Assembly (NCBI GenBank): GCA_031282465.1
Contig: JAITDR010000136.1
Span: 1-10,701 of the forward strand
Length of the DNA stretch: 10,701 bases
Reading direction: 5' to 3'
Source of the DNA: Desulfovibrio sp.
GTDB taxonomy: Bacteria > Desulfobacterota > Desulfovibrionia > Desulfovibrionales > Desulfovibrionaceae
Shown piece by piece: positions 1-7,980 of the stretch (positions within the stretch are counted from its first letter, which is position 1; each line of letters starts with the position of its first letter). Both the position numbers and the translations under genes were made by a program. The notes under the pieces are model-generated. The model was not told where the DNA came from and did not search any database. It was given only the letters and a program-made list of their open reading frames with translations.

Positions 1-1558
1 GATTCAGGATAAGCTGGGTTATGGCTCTGGAACTGCCGATACGGGCGGAATCCAGACTGTCCAGGCGCGGTCCGATCCAGTTGAAGGGCCTGAAGAGGGT
101 GAACTCCAGACCGTGATGCACGCCGTAAGCCCAGATGACGCGGTCCAGAAGCTGTTTGCAGGCCGAGTAAATCCAGCGTTCCTTGTTGATGGGACCCAGG
201 ACCGGATTGGAGCGGTCTTCGTCGAATTCGTCGTCTCCGCACATGCCGTACACTTCGGACGTGGAGGGAAAGACGATGCGCTTGCCGTATTTGACGCAGT
301 AGCGCACTATTTTCAGGTTTTCTTCAAAATCCAGTTCAAAAACGCGCAGGGGATTGCGCGTGTATTCAACGGGCGTGGCGATGGCCACAAGGGGCAGGAT
401 AACGTCGCATTTCTTGATGTGGTATTCAATCCATTCCGTATGGATGCCTATGTCGCCTTCCACAAAATGAAAGCGTGGATTGCCGAGGAAGCGGCGGATG
501 GCCTCGGAGCCGATGTCCATGCCGTAAATTTCATAGCCGTTTTCCCGCAGCAGGCGTTCGGTAAGATGGTTGCCGATAAACCCGTTGGCCCCCAGTATCA
601 GGACGCGTGTGACCCGGCTTTGCCTGCCCGCCGCAGCGTTCGGGCCGAGGAGCGCGCCCTTTGTCAGGCCCATTTCCGAAGCCAGGGAAGCGCCTTGCAG
701 GTAAATGCCGTCTTCCGCCTGACCTGCGCATATTTCCAGACTGCCTTCGCCGCAGGCGACCAGCAGGGGGGCCGCGGAAAGCACCGTGCCCGGCTGCGCG
801 GAGTGAGCGCCGTCATGCGCGCGGCTTTTCCATACCAGCATTTTGCGTCTGCCGGCATGGGTAAACGCGCCCGGATAGGGTTCGGTCACGGCCCGTACCA
901 GGTTGCGGATTGCGCGGGCGCTTTTGTCCCAGCGTATTTCCCCGTCTTCCGGCCCGCGCCGGCCGAAATATGTCGCCCGGCTTTCATCCTGGGCGTGCAA
1001 CGTGACCGTGCCGTTTTTGATGCGGGGCAAAATGTCGTTCAGCAACTCGCGGGCAGCAGCCGCGAGTTTTTGATGCAGGGTCAGGGCGTCGTCGTCATCC
1101 GTCACGGCAACGGGCAACTGCCCGGCAATGGGGCCGGCGTCAGCCTTGCTCGTCATGACATGCAGGGTGACGCCGCTCTGCGTTTCGCCGTTTACCAAAA
1201 CCCAGTTTACCGGGGCGCGCCCACGGTAACGGGGAAGCAGGGAACCGTGCAGATTGTAGCCGCCCAAGGGAGCGACGGATAAAAGTTCGTCGCCGAGCAA
1301 CTTGCGGTAATAAAAAGAGAACAACACATCCGGCTTGAGCGCGCGGATTTGTTTCAGGCACAGAGGGTGGTTCACGTCTTCGGGGGCGAAGACCGGCAGG
1401 TTGAGGCGGGCGGCCAGATGCGCCACAGAGGGGAAAAATCTGTTTTCGTTCGGGCTGTCCGCGTGCGTGAACACGGCCTGTATGTCGAAGCCGGCGTCCG
1501 CCAACGCCTGCAAGCCCACGCAGCCGATGCTGTGATAGGCGAATACCGCTGTTTTCAT
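1..1558 (-). CDS. arnA: ArnA, bifunctional UDP-Ara4N formyltransferase / UDP-glucuronate C4'' decarboxylase (3' end missing)
   Basis: The enzyme makes two steps of the Ara4N lipid A pathway in the cytoplasm: oxidative decarboxylation of UDP-glucuronate to UDP-4-ketopentose (C-terminal half) and N-10-formyl-THF-dependent formylation of UDP-Ara4N (N-terminal half). 519 residues are visible of about 660 in the E. coli family member; the rest lies beyond the left edge. The formyltransferase domain (about 1-305) has [12 protein letters not shown] with Asn102 and His104, and the catalytic Asp140 in KADAGP. The SDR-type decarboxylase domain (from about 317) has the NAD-binding GANGFIG (323-329), STSE (Ser434, Glu435) and YSACK (Tyr464, Lys468). 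E. coli numbering is the same or shifted by one. The ATG at 1558 has AGGAAGG four bases upstream. It lies 186 bp downstream of arnC on the same strand. All visible catalytic residues are present, so it should be active if the 3' part is intact. Confidence 0.95.
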   Translation of the reverse strand, partial: MKTAVFAYHSIGCVGLQALADAGFDIQAVFTHADSPNENRFFPSVAHLAARLNLPVFAPEDVNHPLCLKQIRALKPDVLFSFYYRKLLGDELLSVAPLGGYNLHGSLLPRYRGRAPVNWVLVNGETQSGVTLHVMTSKADAGPIAGQLPVAVTDDDDALTLHQKLAAAARELLNDILPRIKNGTVTLHAQDESRATYFGRRGPEDGEIRWDKSARAIRNLVRAVTEPYPGAFTHAGRRKMLVWKSRAHDGAHSAQPGTVLSAAPLLVACGEGSLEICAGQAEDGIYLQGASLASEMGLTKGALLGPNAAAGRQSRVTRVLILGANGFIGNHLTERLLRENGYEIYGMDIGSEAIRRFLGNPRFHFVEGDIGIHTEWIEYHIKKCDVILPLVAIATPVEYTRNPLRVFELDFEENLKIVRYCVKYGKRIVFPSTSEVYGMCGDDEFDEDRSNPVLGPINKERWIYSACKQLLDRVIWAYGVHHGLEFTLFRPFNWIGPRLDSLDSARIGSSRAITQLILN

Positions 1559-1667
1559 CAAACCTTCCTCTATAGTTTGAGACCTCAGGAATGCCGAGCC
1601 GATGCTTTCCCCCACACTGACGATTGCCCGTTCCGCAAATTGTTGTTCACGAGGGCCGGAGGCACTC

Positions 1668-1725
1668 GAAGAGGGGGGTCCGGGGGAATCATTTCCCCCG
1701 GCGGGTTTTTTGGGGCGGAGCCCCA
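1668..1725. repeat. GC-rich double-hairpin intergenic element between arnC and arnA
   Basis: A perfect 9-bp stem CCGGGGGAA / TTCCCCCGG (1680-1688 and 1693-1701) closes a four-base TCAT loop. Six T residues (1706-1711) separate it from a second hairpin, GGGGC-GGA-GCCCC (1712-1724). A run of G (1673-1678) precedes it. Only one copy is present in the window. I associate similar G/C-run hairpins with intergenic regions of desulfovibrios, but that is recollection and not a search result. It lies between two co-transcribed genes. On the minus strand the first-transcribed hairpin is the small one and no U-run follows the strong one, so it is not a clear terminator of arnBC. It could modulate arnA expression, act as an mRNA processing or stability site, or simply be a dispersed repeat. 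Confidence 0.6.
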
Positions 1726-1744
1726 TTACGAAGCGTCCGAAAAA

Positions 1745-2737
1745 TTATTCCCTGATGATGTTCAGGCAGTCCGGCGTCACGTCCGGACGTTTGCCGCAGA
1801 GTTTTCGGATAAACCAGCGCGGCCGGGCGCGCACGTCCGTATAGATGCGCCCTATGTATTCGCCGAGCAGTCCCATGCCGATAAATTGCGCGCCCGTAAA
1901 AATGAACAGCACGGCAAAAAGCATGAATACGCCTTCCGCCGCCCACTCCGGCCCGAGCAACAGACGCAGGAGCACGAGCAGAAAGGCCAGAAAAAAGCCG
2001 GCCGATGCCACGGCGCAGCCGACAATGCTGAGCAGGCGCAGAGGCGTGGTCGTCAGGCAGGTGAGCAGGTCAAACATCAGGTTGACCAGTTGGACCATGC
2101 CGTATTTCGAGTCGCCGAACCGGCGTTCGTCGTGGGCGACGGGTATTTCCACGGTGTCGCGGGCAAAGGACGCAGCCAGGACGGGGATGAAGGTGCTGTG
2201 CTCGCGGCAGAGGAGCATGGCGTCCACGATATGCCGGCGGTAGGCGCGCAACATGCAGCCGTAATCGCCGCTTTCTTTGCCCGTGGCTTTTTTGATGACG
2301 GCGTTGGCCGTCCGCGATGCCAGCCGCCTGAACAGCGTGTCCTTGCGTTCGGCCCGCACGGTGCCCACTACGTCATAGCCCTGTTCGGCAGCCTGTACCA
2401 GTCGGGGTATCTCTTCAGGCGGATTTTGCAGGTCGGCGTCGAGGGTGATGATGAGGTCTCCTCCCGCCAGACTGAAGCCCGCCATGATTGCGGCGTGTTG
2501 CCCGTAATTGCGGTTGAGCATGACGCCGACAATGTTTTTTTCCGGGTCTTCCGCCGCCGCGGCGATAAGCTCGGCCGTGCGGTCGGAACTGCCGTCGTCC
2601 ACCAGGATGATTTCACAGTCCCTGTTCAGGGCACGGCAGACAGCGACGGTGCGGTCTATCAGTTCGGACAGACCCGCTTCCTCGTTATAGGCCGGGATGA
2701 CCAAAGACACTTTATGTACGGGACAGGCGTCGGGCAT
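1745..2737 (-). CDS. arnC: ArnC, undecaprenyl-phosphate 4-deoxy-4-formamido-L-arabinose transferase
   Basis: A membrane-associated family 2 (GT-A) glycosyltransferase that moves the formyl-Ara4N sugar from UDP to undecaprenyl phosphate on the cytoplasmic face of the inner membrane. The 330 residues compare with 322 in E. coli. The GT2 fold starts with [10 protein letters not shown] (11-20), followed by [11 protein letters not shown] (42-52) and the metal-binding DAD motif (Asp100, Asp102) in [15 protein letters not shown]. Two hydrophobic membrane segments lie at about 234-262 and 268-292, followed by the basic [13 protein letters not shown] stretch. I chose the ATG at 2737 because AAGGA lies seven bases upstream. 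An ATG at 2743 overlaps that site too closely, and the frame stays open back to 2857 without family-like sequence. It sits between arnB (144-bp gap) and arnA. The bactoprenol glucosyltransferase family (GtrB) is the nearest alternative, but the arn context decides it. Confidence 0.95.
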   Translation of the reverse strand: MPDACPVHKVSLVIPAYNEEAGLSELIDRTVAVCRALNRDCEIILVDDGSSDRTAELIAAAAEDPEKNIVGVMLNRNYGQHAAIMAGFSLAGGDLIITLDADLQNPPEEIPRLVQAAEQGYDVVGTVRAERKDTLFRRLASRTANAVIKKATGKESGDYGCMLRAYRRHIVDAMLLCREHSTFIPVLAASFARDTVEIPVAHDERRFGDSKYGMVQLVNLMFDLLTCLTTTPLRLLSIVGCAVASAGFFLAFLLVLLRLLLGPEWAAEGVFMLFAVLFIFTGAQFIGMGLLGEYIGRIYTDVRARPRWFIRKLCGKRPDVTPDCLNIIRE

Positions 2738-2807
2738 CAACATTTCCTTCGGATCGGCCTGCGGGCGAAACCGGGGGCGGCACCGCTCCGTTGCCGGGTT
2801 TGCCGTG

Positions 2808-2835
2808 AAAAAAAACAGGAGAAGAGCATCGCTCC
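2808..2835 (-). terminator. weak hairpin plus eight-T tract in the arnB-arnC gap
   Basis: Read on the minus strand, a short GAGC-GAT-GCTC hairpin (2834-2824), with an alternative GGAG/CTCC pairing (2835-2818), is followed by TG and eight consecutive T residues (2815-2808). The stem is only 4 bp, so it would be a weak intrinsic terminator or pause site. It could reduce read-through from arnB into arnC. It is equally possible that the T-run is incidental. The rest of the 144-bp gap is GC-rich and shows no gene. Confidence 0.25.
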
Positions 2836-2881
2836 AACATTGTTTATCGGTCGGCAATGCATTGTCGATTGAGAAACGAAG

Positions 2882-4051
2882 TCAGGCATCAGGTGTTGCC
2901 GTCGGCCCGGCGCGCGCCGCCGCGAGGGCTTCCAGCACACGGTCGGCGTCGGCTTCGGACATATCCGGAAAAAGGGGCAGAGTACACAGGCGTTCGGAGT
3001 TCCATTCCGAGTGCGGCAACGAAAGGCCGGGGAAACGCTCACGGTAGTATTTCTGCGTATGCGCGGCCCGGAAATGCAGGCCGGTGCCGATGTTCGCGGC
3101 TTTCAACGTTTCCGTGAGCGTGTCTCTGTCCAGCCCGCAATGTTCTTTATCCACGCGAATCATGAACAGGTGATGCGCATGTTCGTGCGGGTAAGCGGGC
3201 GACTGCACGGGGAGCCAGACAGAGGCGTCCATATTCCGCAGGTAGTATTCCGCCAGCTCCCTGCGTCTTGCGTTCAGTTCCGGCAGGCGTGCAAGCTGAA
3301 CCACGGCCAGCGCGGCATGCAGGTCGGACAGGTTGTATTTCCAGCCTGGTTCAATCACTTCTGCCTGAGCCTTGCGCCCCTGCATGTCCCGGTCGAAGGC
3401 GTCCAAGCCCAGACCGTGAAACTTCAGCCTGCGCACCCGTTCGGCCAGAGCGGCGTCATCGGTCGCCAAAAGACCGCCTTCGGCACAGGTGAGGTTTTTA
3501 ATTGCATGAAAGGAAAACAGTGCGGTGCCTTCGGCTCCGATCCAACGGTCGCCGTAGCGGGTGCCCACAGCGTGGGCCGCGTCTTCGAGCAGAAAAAGGC
3601 CGTGTTTGCGGGCGACGGCGCGCAGTGAGTCCAGATGCACCGGCGCGCCGGCGTAGTGTACCGGGATAAGGACTTTGCTGCGCGGGGTGACGGCGGCTTC
3701 CGCCGCGACCGCGTCAAGCATGAGCGTGTCGCGGTCGACGTCGACCATGACCGGGGTCGCCCCCAGAAGGGTGATGACGTTAAGGGTGGATACCCAGGTC
3801 AGGGAGGGCGTTATGACTTCGTCGCCGGGGCCTATGCCGAGGGCCGACAGGACCAGATGCATGCCGGCCGTGGCCGAGGACAGGGCCACGGCGTATTTGC
3901 AGCCGAAAACCTTGCTGAATGCTTCTTCGAGTTTCAGGTTTTCCGGTCCTGTGGTAATCCAGCCCGAGCGCAGTACGCGGACGGCTGCCGCGATTTCGGC
4001 TTCACTTATGGCGGGCCTTGAAAAAGGCAGAAATGCGGTGTGCTGTGTCAT
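2882..4051 (-). CDS. arnB: ArnB, UDP-4-amino-4-deoxy-L-arabinose--oxoglutarate aminotransferase
   Basis: PLP-dependent enzyme of the DegT/DnrJ/EryC1 sugar aminotransferase family. It converts UDP-4-ketopentose (made by the ArnA decarboxylase) plus glutamate to UDP-Ara4N and 2-oxoglutarate. The 389 residues compare with about 380 in E. coli, and the match is close along the whole length: FLPFSRP near the start, SGWITTGP (29-36), SSATAGMH (58-65), SLTWVSTLN (83-91), EDAAHAVGT (156-164), the PLP-binding Lys185 in [15 protein letters not shown], and [16 protein letters not shown] near the C terminus. The ATG at 4051 puts FLPFSRP at the family position; the frame is open upstream to 4135, but those residues are unlike the family. 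A GAGGCGG lies about 12 bases upstream, so the ribosome binding site is not ideal. It is the first arn gene of the cluster, 125 bp after the V4R-like gene on the same strand. Confidence 0.95.
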   Translation of the reverse strand: MTQHTAFLPFSRPAISEAEIAAAVRVLRSGWITTGPENLKLEEAFSKVFGCKYAVALSSATAGMHLVLSALGIGPGDEVITPSLTWVSTLNVITLLGATPVMVDVDRDTLMLDAVAAEAAVTPRSKVLIPVHYAGAPVHLDSLRAVARKHGLFLLEDAAHAVGTRYGDRWIGAEGTALFSFHAIKNLTCAEGGLLATDDAALAERVRRLKFHGLGLDAFDRDMQGRKAQAEVIEPGWKYNLSDLHAALAVVQLARLPELNARRRELAEYYLRNMDASVWLPVQSPAYPHEHAHHLFMIRVDKEHCGLDRDTLTETLKAANIGTGLHFRAAHTQKYYRERFPGLSLPHSEWNSERLCTLPLFPDMSEADADRVLEALAAARAGPTATPDA

Positions 4052-4176
4052 GGTTTCGTTTGCCGCCTCACAGGACGCCGTAAGCGGCGCGCCCGGCATG
4101 CCTGTTTCCGGAATCACACGAGCGACGCCGGTCACGCCGAAAGGCGGAGCGTTTCAATCGGGCCGGGGGCAGAGCG

Positions 4177-4770
4177 TCACCAGTAAACACGGTAGGTACA
4201 CGAGTCCGCGCCCTCTTCCCTGCATTCCGCATCGTCGTCGTGCATGACTTGCGCATCGGGCGCGAACCGTTGCGCCATGGCCTTGATGATTCCTCTGTCG
4301 AAAGAGCACGGATAGGGGTTTTTGCAGACGCAGAGAATTTCATTTTTGCCGCTTACCGGCTCACAGCCGTAATGTCCGATGCCTTCATGCATGACGCCTG
4401 TCTCGGCATCATACAAAAGCCGGCCGTTTTTGCGGTGGTTGATGTGGTAGGCGATGTCGATGCTTCGCACGGCCGTTGTCACATCCACGGCCCCGGCCGG
4501 AAATTCGGCGTTTACCGGGATGGACATGCCGATATTGAACAGCGCCGAGTTGCCTACCTGTCTTGCGATGGTTTCAAAGGCTTTCAGCCAAGCTTCCTGC
4601 GAATACCATGCGTGCATGTCCAGAACGAGTTTATCGTCGACTACCGTGCCTATCCCCACCTCGCTGAGGGCGCGCCGCGAGATTTTCGTAAAGTACCCCA
4701 TGCCCGCGATAACCGCGGCGACAGTCGGCGCGTTCACCTCGACACCCGGTTCAAATGCCTTGAATTGCAC
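4177..4770 (-). CDS. V4R-like Cys-rich protein of unknown function
   Basis: A 197-residue soluble protein, with no signal peptide or membrane segment, that I cannot assign a reaction. Its C-terminal half resembles the V4R (4-vinyl reductase-like) small-molecule-binding fold, ending in C-x7-C (Cys183, Cys191) with EGADSCTYRV. A further cluster CVCKNPYPC (Cys147, 149, 155), plus Cys136 and His133, could bind metal or an Fe-S centre. The N-terminal part (FEPGVEVNAPTV, and later SALFNIGMSIP at 75-85) recalls a family of uncharacterised bacterial proteins that keep the same layout. The start is GTG at 4770, supported by AGGAGG nine bases upstream; there is no better ATG. It lies 125 bp upstream of arnB on the same strand with no clear terminator between, so it may be co-transcribed with the arn operon. 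A sensory or ligand-binding role is inference only. Confidence 0.8.
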   Translation of the reverse strand: MQFKAFEPGVEVNAPTVAAVIAGMGYFTKISRRALSEVGIGTVVDDKLVLDMHAWYSQEAWLKAFETIARQVGNSALFNIGMSIPVNAEFPAGAVDVTTAVRSIDIAYHINHRKNGRLLYDAETGVMHEGIGHYGCEPVSGKNEILCVCKNPYPCSFDRGIIKAMAQRFAPDAQVMHDDDAECREEGADSCTYRVYW

Positions 4771-4983
4771 AGGTCGTTACCTCCTCTTGCTCAAACGTCG
4801 CCAGGAGCCGGTGTGCCGGTTTGCCGAATCGGACAACATGACCGCAGGCCCGCCGCAATCGGCCGCCGGGACGGCATACGCTGTTTTCAGAAGCCTTCCT
4901 GCAGCGCTTCCCATCCAGCGACGGAGCGTACAAACGCGCAACCGCGCCGCCAATCCGTCAAGATTCCGCTCTTTCGGCACACT

Positions 4984-5053
4984 CTTGTGACAAGACTTGT
5001 CCGGACCGGCCGCGCGAGTCAAGTTTTTTTTCAGGAGTTTTTTTCGAAAAAAA
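4984..5053 (-). promoter_or_regulatory. candidate promoter with AT tracts and overlapping palindromes, upstream of the V4R-like gene
   Basis: On the minus strand the order is a perfect 16-bp palindrome TTTTTTTCGAAAAAAA (5053-5038), eight A residues (5031-5024), then TTGACT (5022-5017), a good -35 box with an UP-element-like flank. No good -10 box follows at 16-18 bp. That position is instead occupied by GACAAGTCTTGTC (5001-4989), a 6+6-bp palindrome, which overlaps a second one, CTTGTCACAAG (4994-4984). A poor -10 with an operator over it suggests an activator-dependent or tightly regulated promoter. It would drive the V4R-like gene, and perhaps arn, with a leader of about 215 nt. The leader (4771-4985) holds nothing else I recognise. 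Confidence 0.4.
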
Positions 5054-5087
5054 GGCTTTGTCTTTGATAAATCGCCTGCCGCGACGC

Positions 5088-5119
5088 CCCTGCGCTGCAG
5101 GGCGGTCCCCGCGCGGGAC
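5088..5119. terminator. two adjacent GC hairpins after ade
   Basis: CCCTGC-GCT-GCAGGG (5088-5102, perfect 6-bp stem) and GTCCC-CGCGC-GGGAC (5105-5119, 5-bp stem) lie 23 bp beyond the ade stop codon. The second is followed on the plus strand by ACGTTTTTATAT, so it reads as an intrinsic terminator in the plus direction, although no plus-strand gene feeds into it. On the minus strand no T-run follows, so termination of ade here would need Rho or would be incomplete. The hairpins could instead protect the 3' end of the ade mRNA. Confidence 0.35.
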
Positions 5120-5141
5120 ACGTTTTTATATATTCTCTATT

Positions 5142-6944
5142 TTATTCACAATAAAGGTCGGTCAATCCGAACTCGTCGACATCCACAAGGCCCAGATCCG
5201 TCAACTTCAGGCTCGGGATAACGGCCAGGCTCATGAAGGACAGCGTCATAAGGGGTTCAACGCCCTTTTCCCGGCCGAGAAGTTCGGCGGCCCGGTTCAA
5301 CTGCACCTGTTCCGCCAGCACCTGTTCCGCCGGGGCATCGCTGAACAGCCCGGCGAGCGGCAAGGGGAGCAGCGCCAGAACTTCTCCGTCCAGGCAGGCC
5401 GCCTGTCCGCCGCCCGCCCTGTGCAGTGATTCCACCGCGAGCAGCATGTCCGCATCATTCATACCCATGACAATCAGATTGTGAGAATCGTGGGCCACGG
5501 TCGAGGCCAGTGCGCCTTTTTTCAGACCCATCCCTTTCAGAAATCCAAGACCGACGCGTCCACTCATGCCGTGGCGTTCAAATACCGCCAATTTTGCGAT
5601 GCCTCTGTCCGGGTCTGCCTGAAGCAGTCCGTTCTCGGCGGGCATGAGCACATCCTCGCGCCTGGTCGCAATCTGTTCCGGAATGACGACAATCACCTTA
5701 ACCGGCAGTCCCTTGTCTTCAACGGCAAGGCATTCCTTTTTCAAAACACCGTTTTCAAAAAGCCGCCCGCTCAGGCGAACGCTGTTGCGCAGGGGCTCGT
5801 TGTGCCCGGTTTTCGTTCGCGGCGTATCCAAGGTCCGCCCTTTTTCCGCCACCAGACGGCCCTTGTGCCAAACCATCTCGGGTTCCCAGGTGCGGTCGTC
5901 GCCGTAAAGGGCAAAATCCGCGAAATACGCAGGCGCAACGGCGCCGGTATGGCGCAGATTAAAGTGACGGGCGGCGTTGTAGCCGGCCATGCGCAGGATA
6001 TCGGGCAGCGGCACACGCCCGTCCCTGACGAGTTTGCGCACGGCGAAATTGATACTGCCCTCATAAACGAGGTCGACGACGTGCCGGTCATCGGTACACA
6101 ACAGACATTGCCGCGCGGTATGTCCGTCAATCGCCGGAACGAGATCAATCAGATTTTTTGCGCTGCTCCCTTCACGAATCATCAGGGCGATACCCGACCG
6201 CAACCGCTCGCGCGCTTCCTCCAGAGTGGAGGATTCATGGTCGGAACCGATCCCTGCGGCGGCGTAGGCCTGCAGATCGGCGCCGGTCAGAAAGGGAGCG
6301 TGGCCGTCCAGAGAAAGACCGGACAACGGGCCGAATTTCCCGTCATTATACTCCCGCAGAAGATTGAGCTTGGCGAGTACGCTCTCCTGCGTAAAAACCA
6401 CGCCGGGGTAGTTCATCATTTCACCAAGCCCGAGCACGCCTGGTTCGTCAAGCCAGGGAGCGAGATCGGAGGCCGACAAGGTATGGGCGGCTGTTTCCGG
6501 CGCACCGGCCGGGACGCATGACGGCAGCATGAAAAATACCGTGACTGGAACGTCTTGTGTGGCTTCAATCATATACCGCAGGCCTGCCGGTCCCATGACA
6601 TTACATATCTCATGCGGATCCGCGACAACCGTGGTCACTCCCCGCGCGGCCAGGACGCGGCAAAATTCTTCAGGGCAAAGGTGGCTGCTCTCAATATGGA
6701 CATGGGAATCGATGAACCCCGGTACCAGCAACTTTTCCTCGGCGTTGATGCGCACACGAGCCGGATATTCCCTTGCGGCCCCCGCAGGGAGGACGGCAGC
6801 AACCCGGCCGCACGCCGTCAGCACGTCCGAAGCGAGGAATTCCCCGGTAAAGACATTAAACACCTTGGCATTCAGAATGCAAAGCTCTGCCTCGGCGTTG
6901 CCTTTCGCCGTTTCTATCATAGTTTTCGCGATGTCCATTGTCAT
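5142..6944 (-). CDS. ade: adenine deaminase
   Basis: A cytoplasmic amidohydrolase-superfamily metalloenzyme (EC 3.5.4.2) that deaminates adenine to hypoxanthine and ammonia in purine salvage. The 600 residues compare with about 577 for B. subtilis AdeC. Metal-site motifs in order: FIDSHVHIESS with the HxH at 81-83, VVADPHE (His111), DGHAP (His215), SDHESS (His236) and LCTDDR with Asp285. The C-terminal part carries the expected family sequence, including VAHDSHN and MGMNDADM. None of the possible starts has a convincing ribosome binding site: TTG at 6974 has AGG five bases upstream, and ATGs lie at 6944 and 6938. I prefer 6944 because it gives the usual short helical lead (IAKTMIETAKGNAEAEL) before the first strand. 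It follows the nucleosidase gene by 50 bp (20 bp from the TTG) without a terminator, so the two are probably one transcript. Confidence 0.93.
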   Translation of the reverse strand: MTMDIAKTMIETAKGNAEAELCILNAKVFNVFTGEFLASDVLTACGRVAAVLPAGAAREYPARVRINAEEKLLVPGFIDSHVHIESSHLCPEEFCRVLAARGVTTVVADPHEICNVMGPAGLRYMIEATQDVPVTVFFMLPSCVPAGAPETAAHTLSASDLAPWLDEPGVLGLGEMMNYPGVVFTQESVLAKLNLLREYNDGKFGPLSGLSLDGHAPFLTGADLQAYAAAGIGSDHESSTLEEARERLRSGIALMIREGSSAKNLIDLVPAIDGHTARQCLLCTDDRHVVDLVYEGSINFAVRKLVRDGRVPLPDILRMAGYNAARHFNLRHTGAVAPAYFADFALYGDDRTWEPEMVWHKGRLVAEKGRTLDTPRTKTGHNEPLRNSVRLSGRLFENGVLKKECLAVEDKGLPVKVIVVIPEQIATRREDVLMPAENGLLQADPDRGIAKLAVFERHGMSGRVGLGFLKGMGLKKGALASTVAHDSHNLIVMGMNDADMLLAVESLHRAGGGQAACLDGEVLALLPLPLAGLFSDAPAEQVLAEQVQLNRAAELLGREKGVEPLMTLSFMSLAVIPSLKLTDLGLVDVDEFGLTDLYCE

Positions 6945-6994
6945 TTTGCAGGGCGTTGCGGCGGCATTCGCCAAAACCTGAATGCCGTATGTTA

Positions 6995-7702
6995 TCAGAG
7001 CAGTTTAATAAGTTCCCTACAAAACTGAATAGAATTCAATGCAGCATCATATTGAGCGTCATCACGTTTGTATATACCCCAATCGCTTACCGCTTTTACC
7101 AATATCCAACTAATATTATGTCTGATGCACGATGCGGCTAACCCTCTACCTTCCATTTCTCCGCCTATGGCATATGGGTAGCGATATATAAGATTTTCCC
7201 GAAAATTAACATCATCAACAATTTTACTCCCGCTGACAATCTGTCCTATATGGCTTTTTGCTTTGATTTGTTGCGCCTTTAGTATAAGTTCACGAGTAGC
7301 GACGTATGTGCTTCCGCGTTGCTCAAAATTACCCATAGACAATTTTCCGGTTTCATAATCAATTATTTCTGTTGAAATTAAAATATCACCGATTGATTGT
7401 TTGTCATCTTTCAAGCCAAATGCTATACCTGCCATAATGACATATTCAGGTGAAAATTTATAAATAGCATCATAGAGCTCTAATGTTGAAGACCACGGGC
7501 CCAGTGCGCCGATTTCAGAGCGTACGATAATAATATTGTAGTCATTTATAATTTCAGCGGCATACGCATTGACATTTTTAATACGGCAGGGTTTTAAGGT
7601 AAAAATATTTTCGGCGGCTTTGAATTCGATATTGGCGGCAAGGGCCAGTATAATATTTTTTCGGCCTACAAGACAGCTTTGCAAGTTGTGAGCAGCGCCC
7701 AT
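6995..7702 (-). CDS. nucleoside phosphorylase / MTA-SAH nucleosidase-family protein (PNP_UDP fold)
   Basis: A 235-residue single-domain member of the purine/uridine phosphorylase superfamily, which cleaves the N-glycosidic bond of nucleosides. Visible motifs: an N-terminal strand IILALAANIEF (17-27), AGIAFGL (91-97), SGSK (157-160), GGEMEGRGLAA (180-190) with the ribose-binding Glu at 182 or 184, and KAVSDWG with the likely catalytic Asp207. The GGEMEG...ILVKAVSDWG form is more like the phosphorylase domains fused to or encoded with bacterial conflict (defence) proteins than like housekeeping MtnN or DeoD; this is my recollection of the families. The ATG at 7702 is firm, with GGAGG five bases upstream. 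The gene is visibly AT-rich compared with its neighbours, suggesting transfer. Placed just before adenine deaminase, a role in releasing adenine is plausible. The substrate and the choice of hydrolysis or phosphorolysis cannot be read from the sequence. Confidence 0.85.
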   Translation of the reverse strand: MGAAHNLQSCLVGRKNIILALAANIEFKAAENIFTLKPCRIKNVNAYAAEIINDYNIIIVRSEIGALGPWSSTLELYDAIYKFSPEYVIMAGIAFGLKDDKQSIGDILISTEIIDYETGKLSMGNFEQRGSTYVATRELILKAQQIKAKSHIGQIVSGSKIVDDVNFRENLIYRYPYAIGGEMEGRGLAASCIRHNISWILVKAVSDWGIYKRDDAQYDAALNSIQFCRELIKLL

Positions 7703-7720
7703 TGTTGCCTCCTTCTTTAT

Positions 7721-7889
7721 AGCGTTTTGCGCTCGAAAGTATCGCTTGACGGCAAAGCAAGTTCACTTTGCGATACTTTCGCGGCAAGGAGTTGCACGGC
7801 AAATCCTTGCGGAGCGGTTTGACATTGAACATGGCGAATCGCTCCAACTCTTTCGACGCGCGGCGGTTTTCCCCGCCGAACGGTTTCGG
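7721..7889. repeat. contiguous array of hairpins in the leader of the nucleosidase gene
   Basis: Inverted repeats follow one another almost without gaps: AGCG/CGCT (7721-7724, 7730-7733), CGAAAGTATCGC/GCGATACTTTCG (7734-7745, 7770-7781, perfect 12 bp), GCAAGGA/TCCTTGC (7784-7790, 7804-7810), GGAGCG/CGCTCC (7811-7816, 7840-7845), CGGCGG/CCGCCG (7861-7866, 7873-7878) and, overlapping the last, CCGAA/TTCGG (7876-7880, 7885-7889). Within the second, GCAAAG/CTTTGC (7752-7757, 7766-7771) offers an alternative pairing. The innermost unit ends nine bases from the GGAGG of the downstream gene. The element may be a structured 5' leader, a dispersed palindromic repeat or a remnant of a mobile element. 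The remaining part of the gap (7890-7980) shows nothing else clear. Confidence 0.6.
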
Positions 7890-7980
7890 TCCGGCGATTG
7901 CGCGTCAGGCGAATCCCGGTCTCCTGCGGGAAACAGCATCGACGACGTTGAATATATCCTGAATCCGTATGTCATGCCCG

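Noticed and set aside
113..1282. Plus-strand open frame of 389 codons
   Set aside because: It is the antisense shadow of arnA, whose catalytic motifs are clear on the other strand; the plus-strand product has no recognisable domain and no ribosome site.
1349..2872. Plus-strand open frame of 507 codons
   Set aside because: It lies opposite arnC and the 5' end of arnA, a result of high GC content with few stops; its product is low-complexity and Gln/Arg/His-rich.
5481..6521. Plus-strand open frame of 346 codons
   Set aside because: It is antisense to adenine deaminase, which has all metal-binding motifs on the minus strand.
6945..6974. Longer N terminus of adenine deaminase from the TTG at 6974
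   Set aside because: Possible, but TTG is a rare start and the ten added residues are not family-like; kept only as an alternative to 6944.
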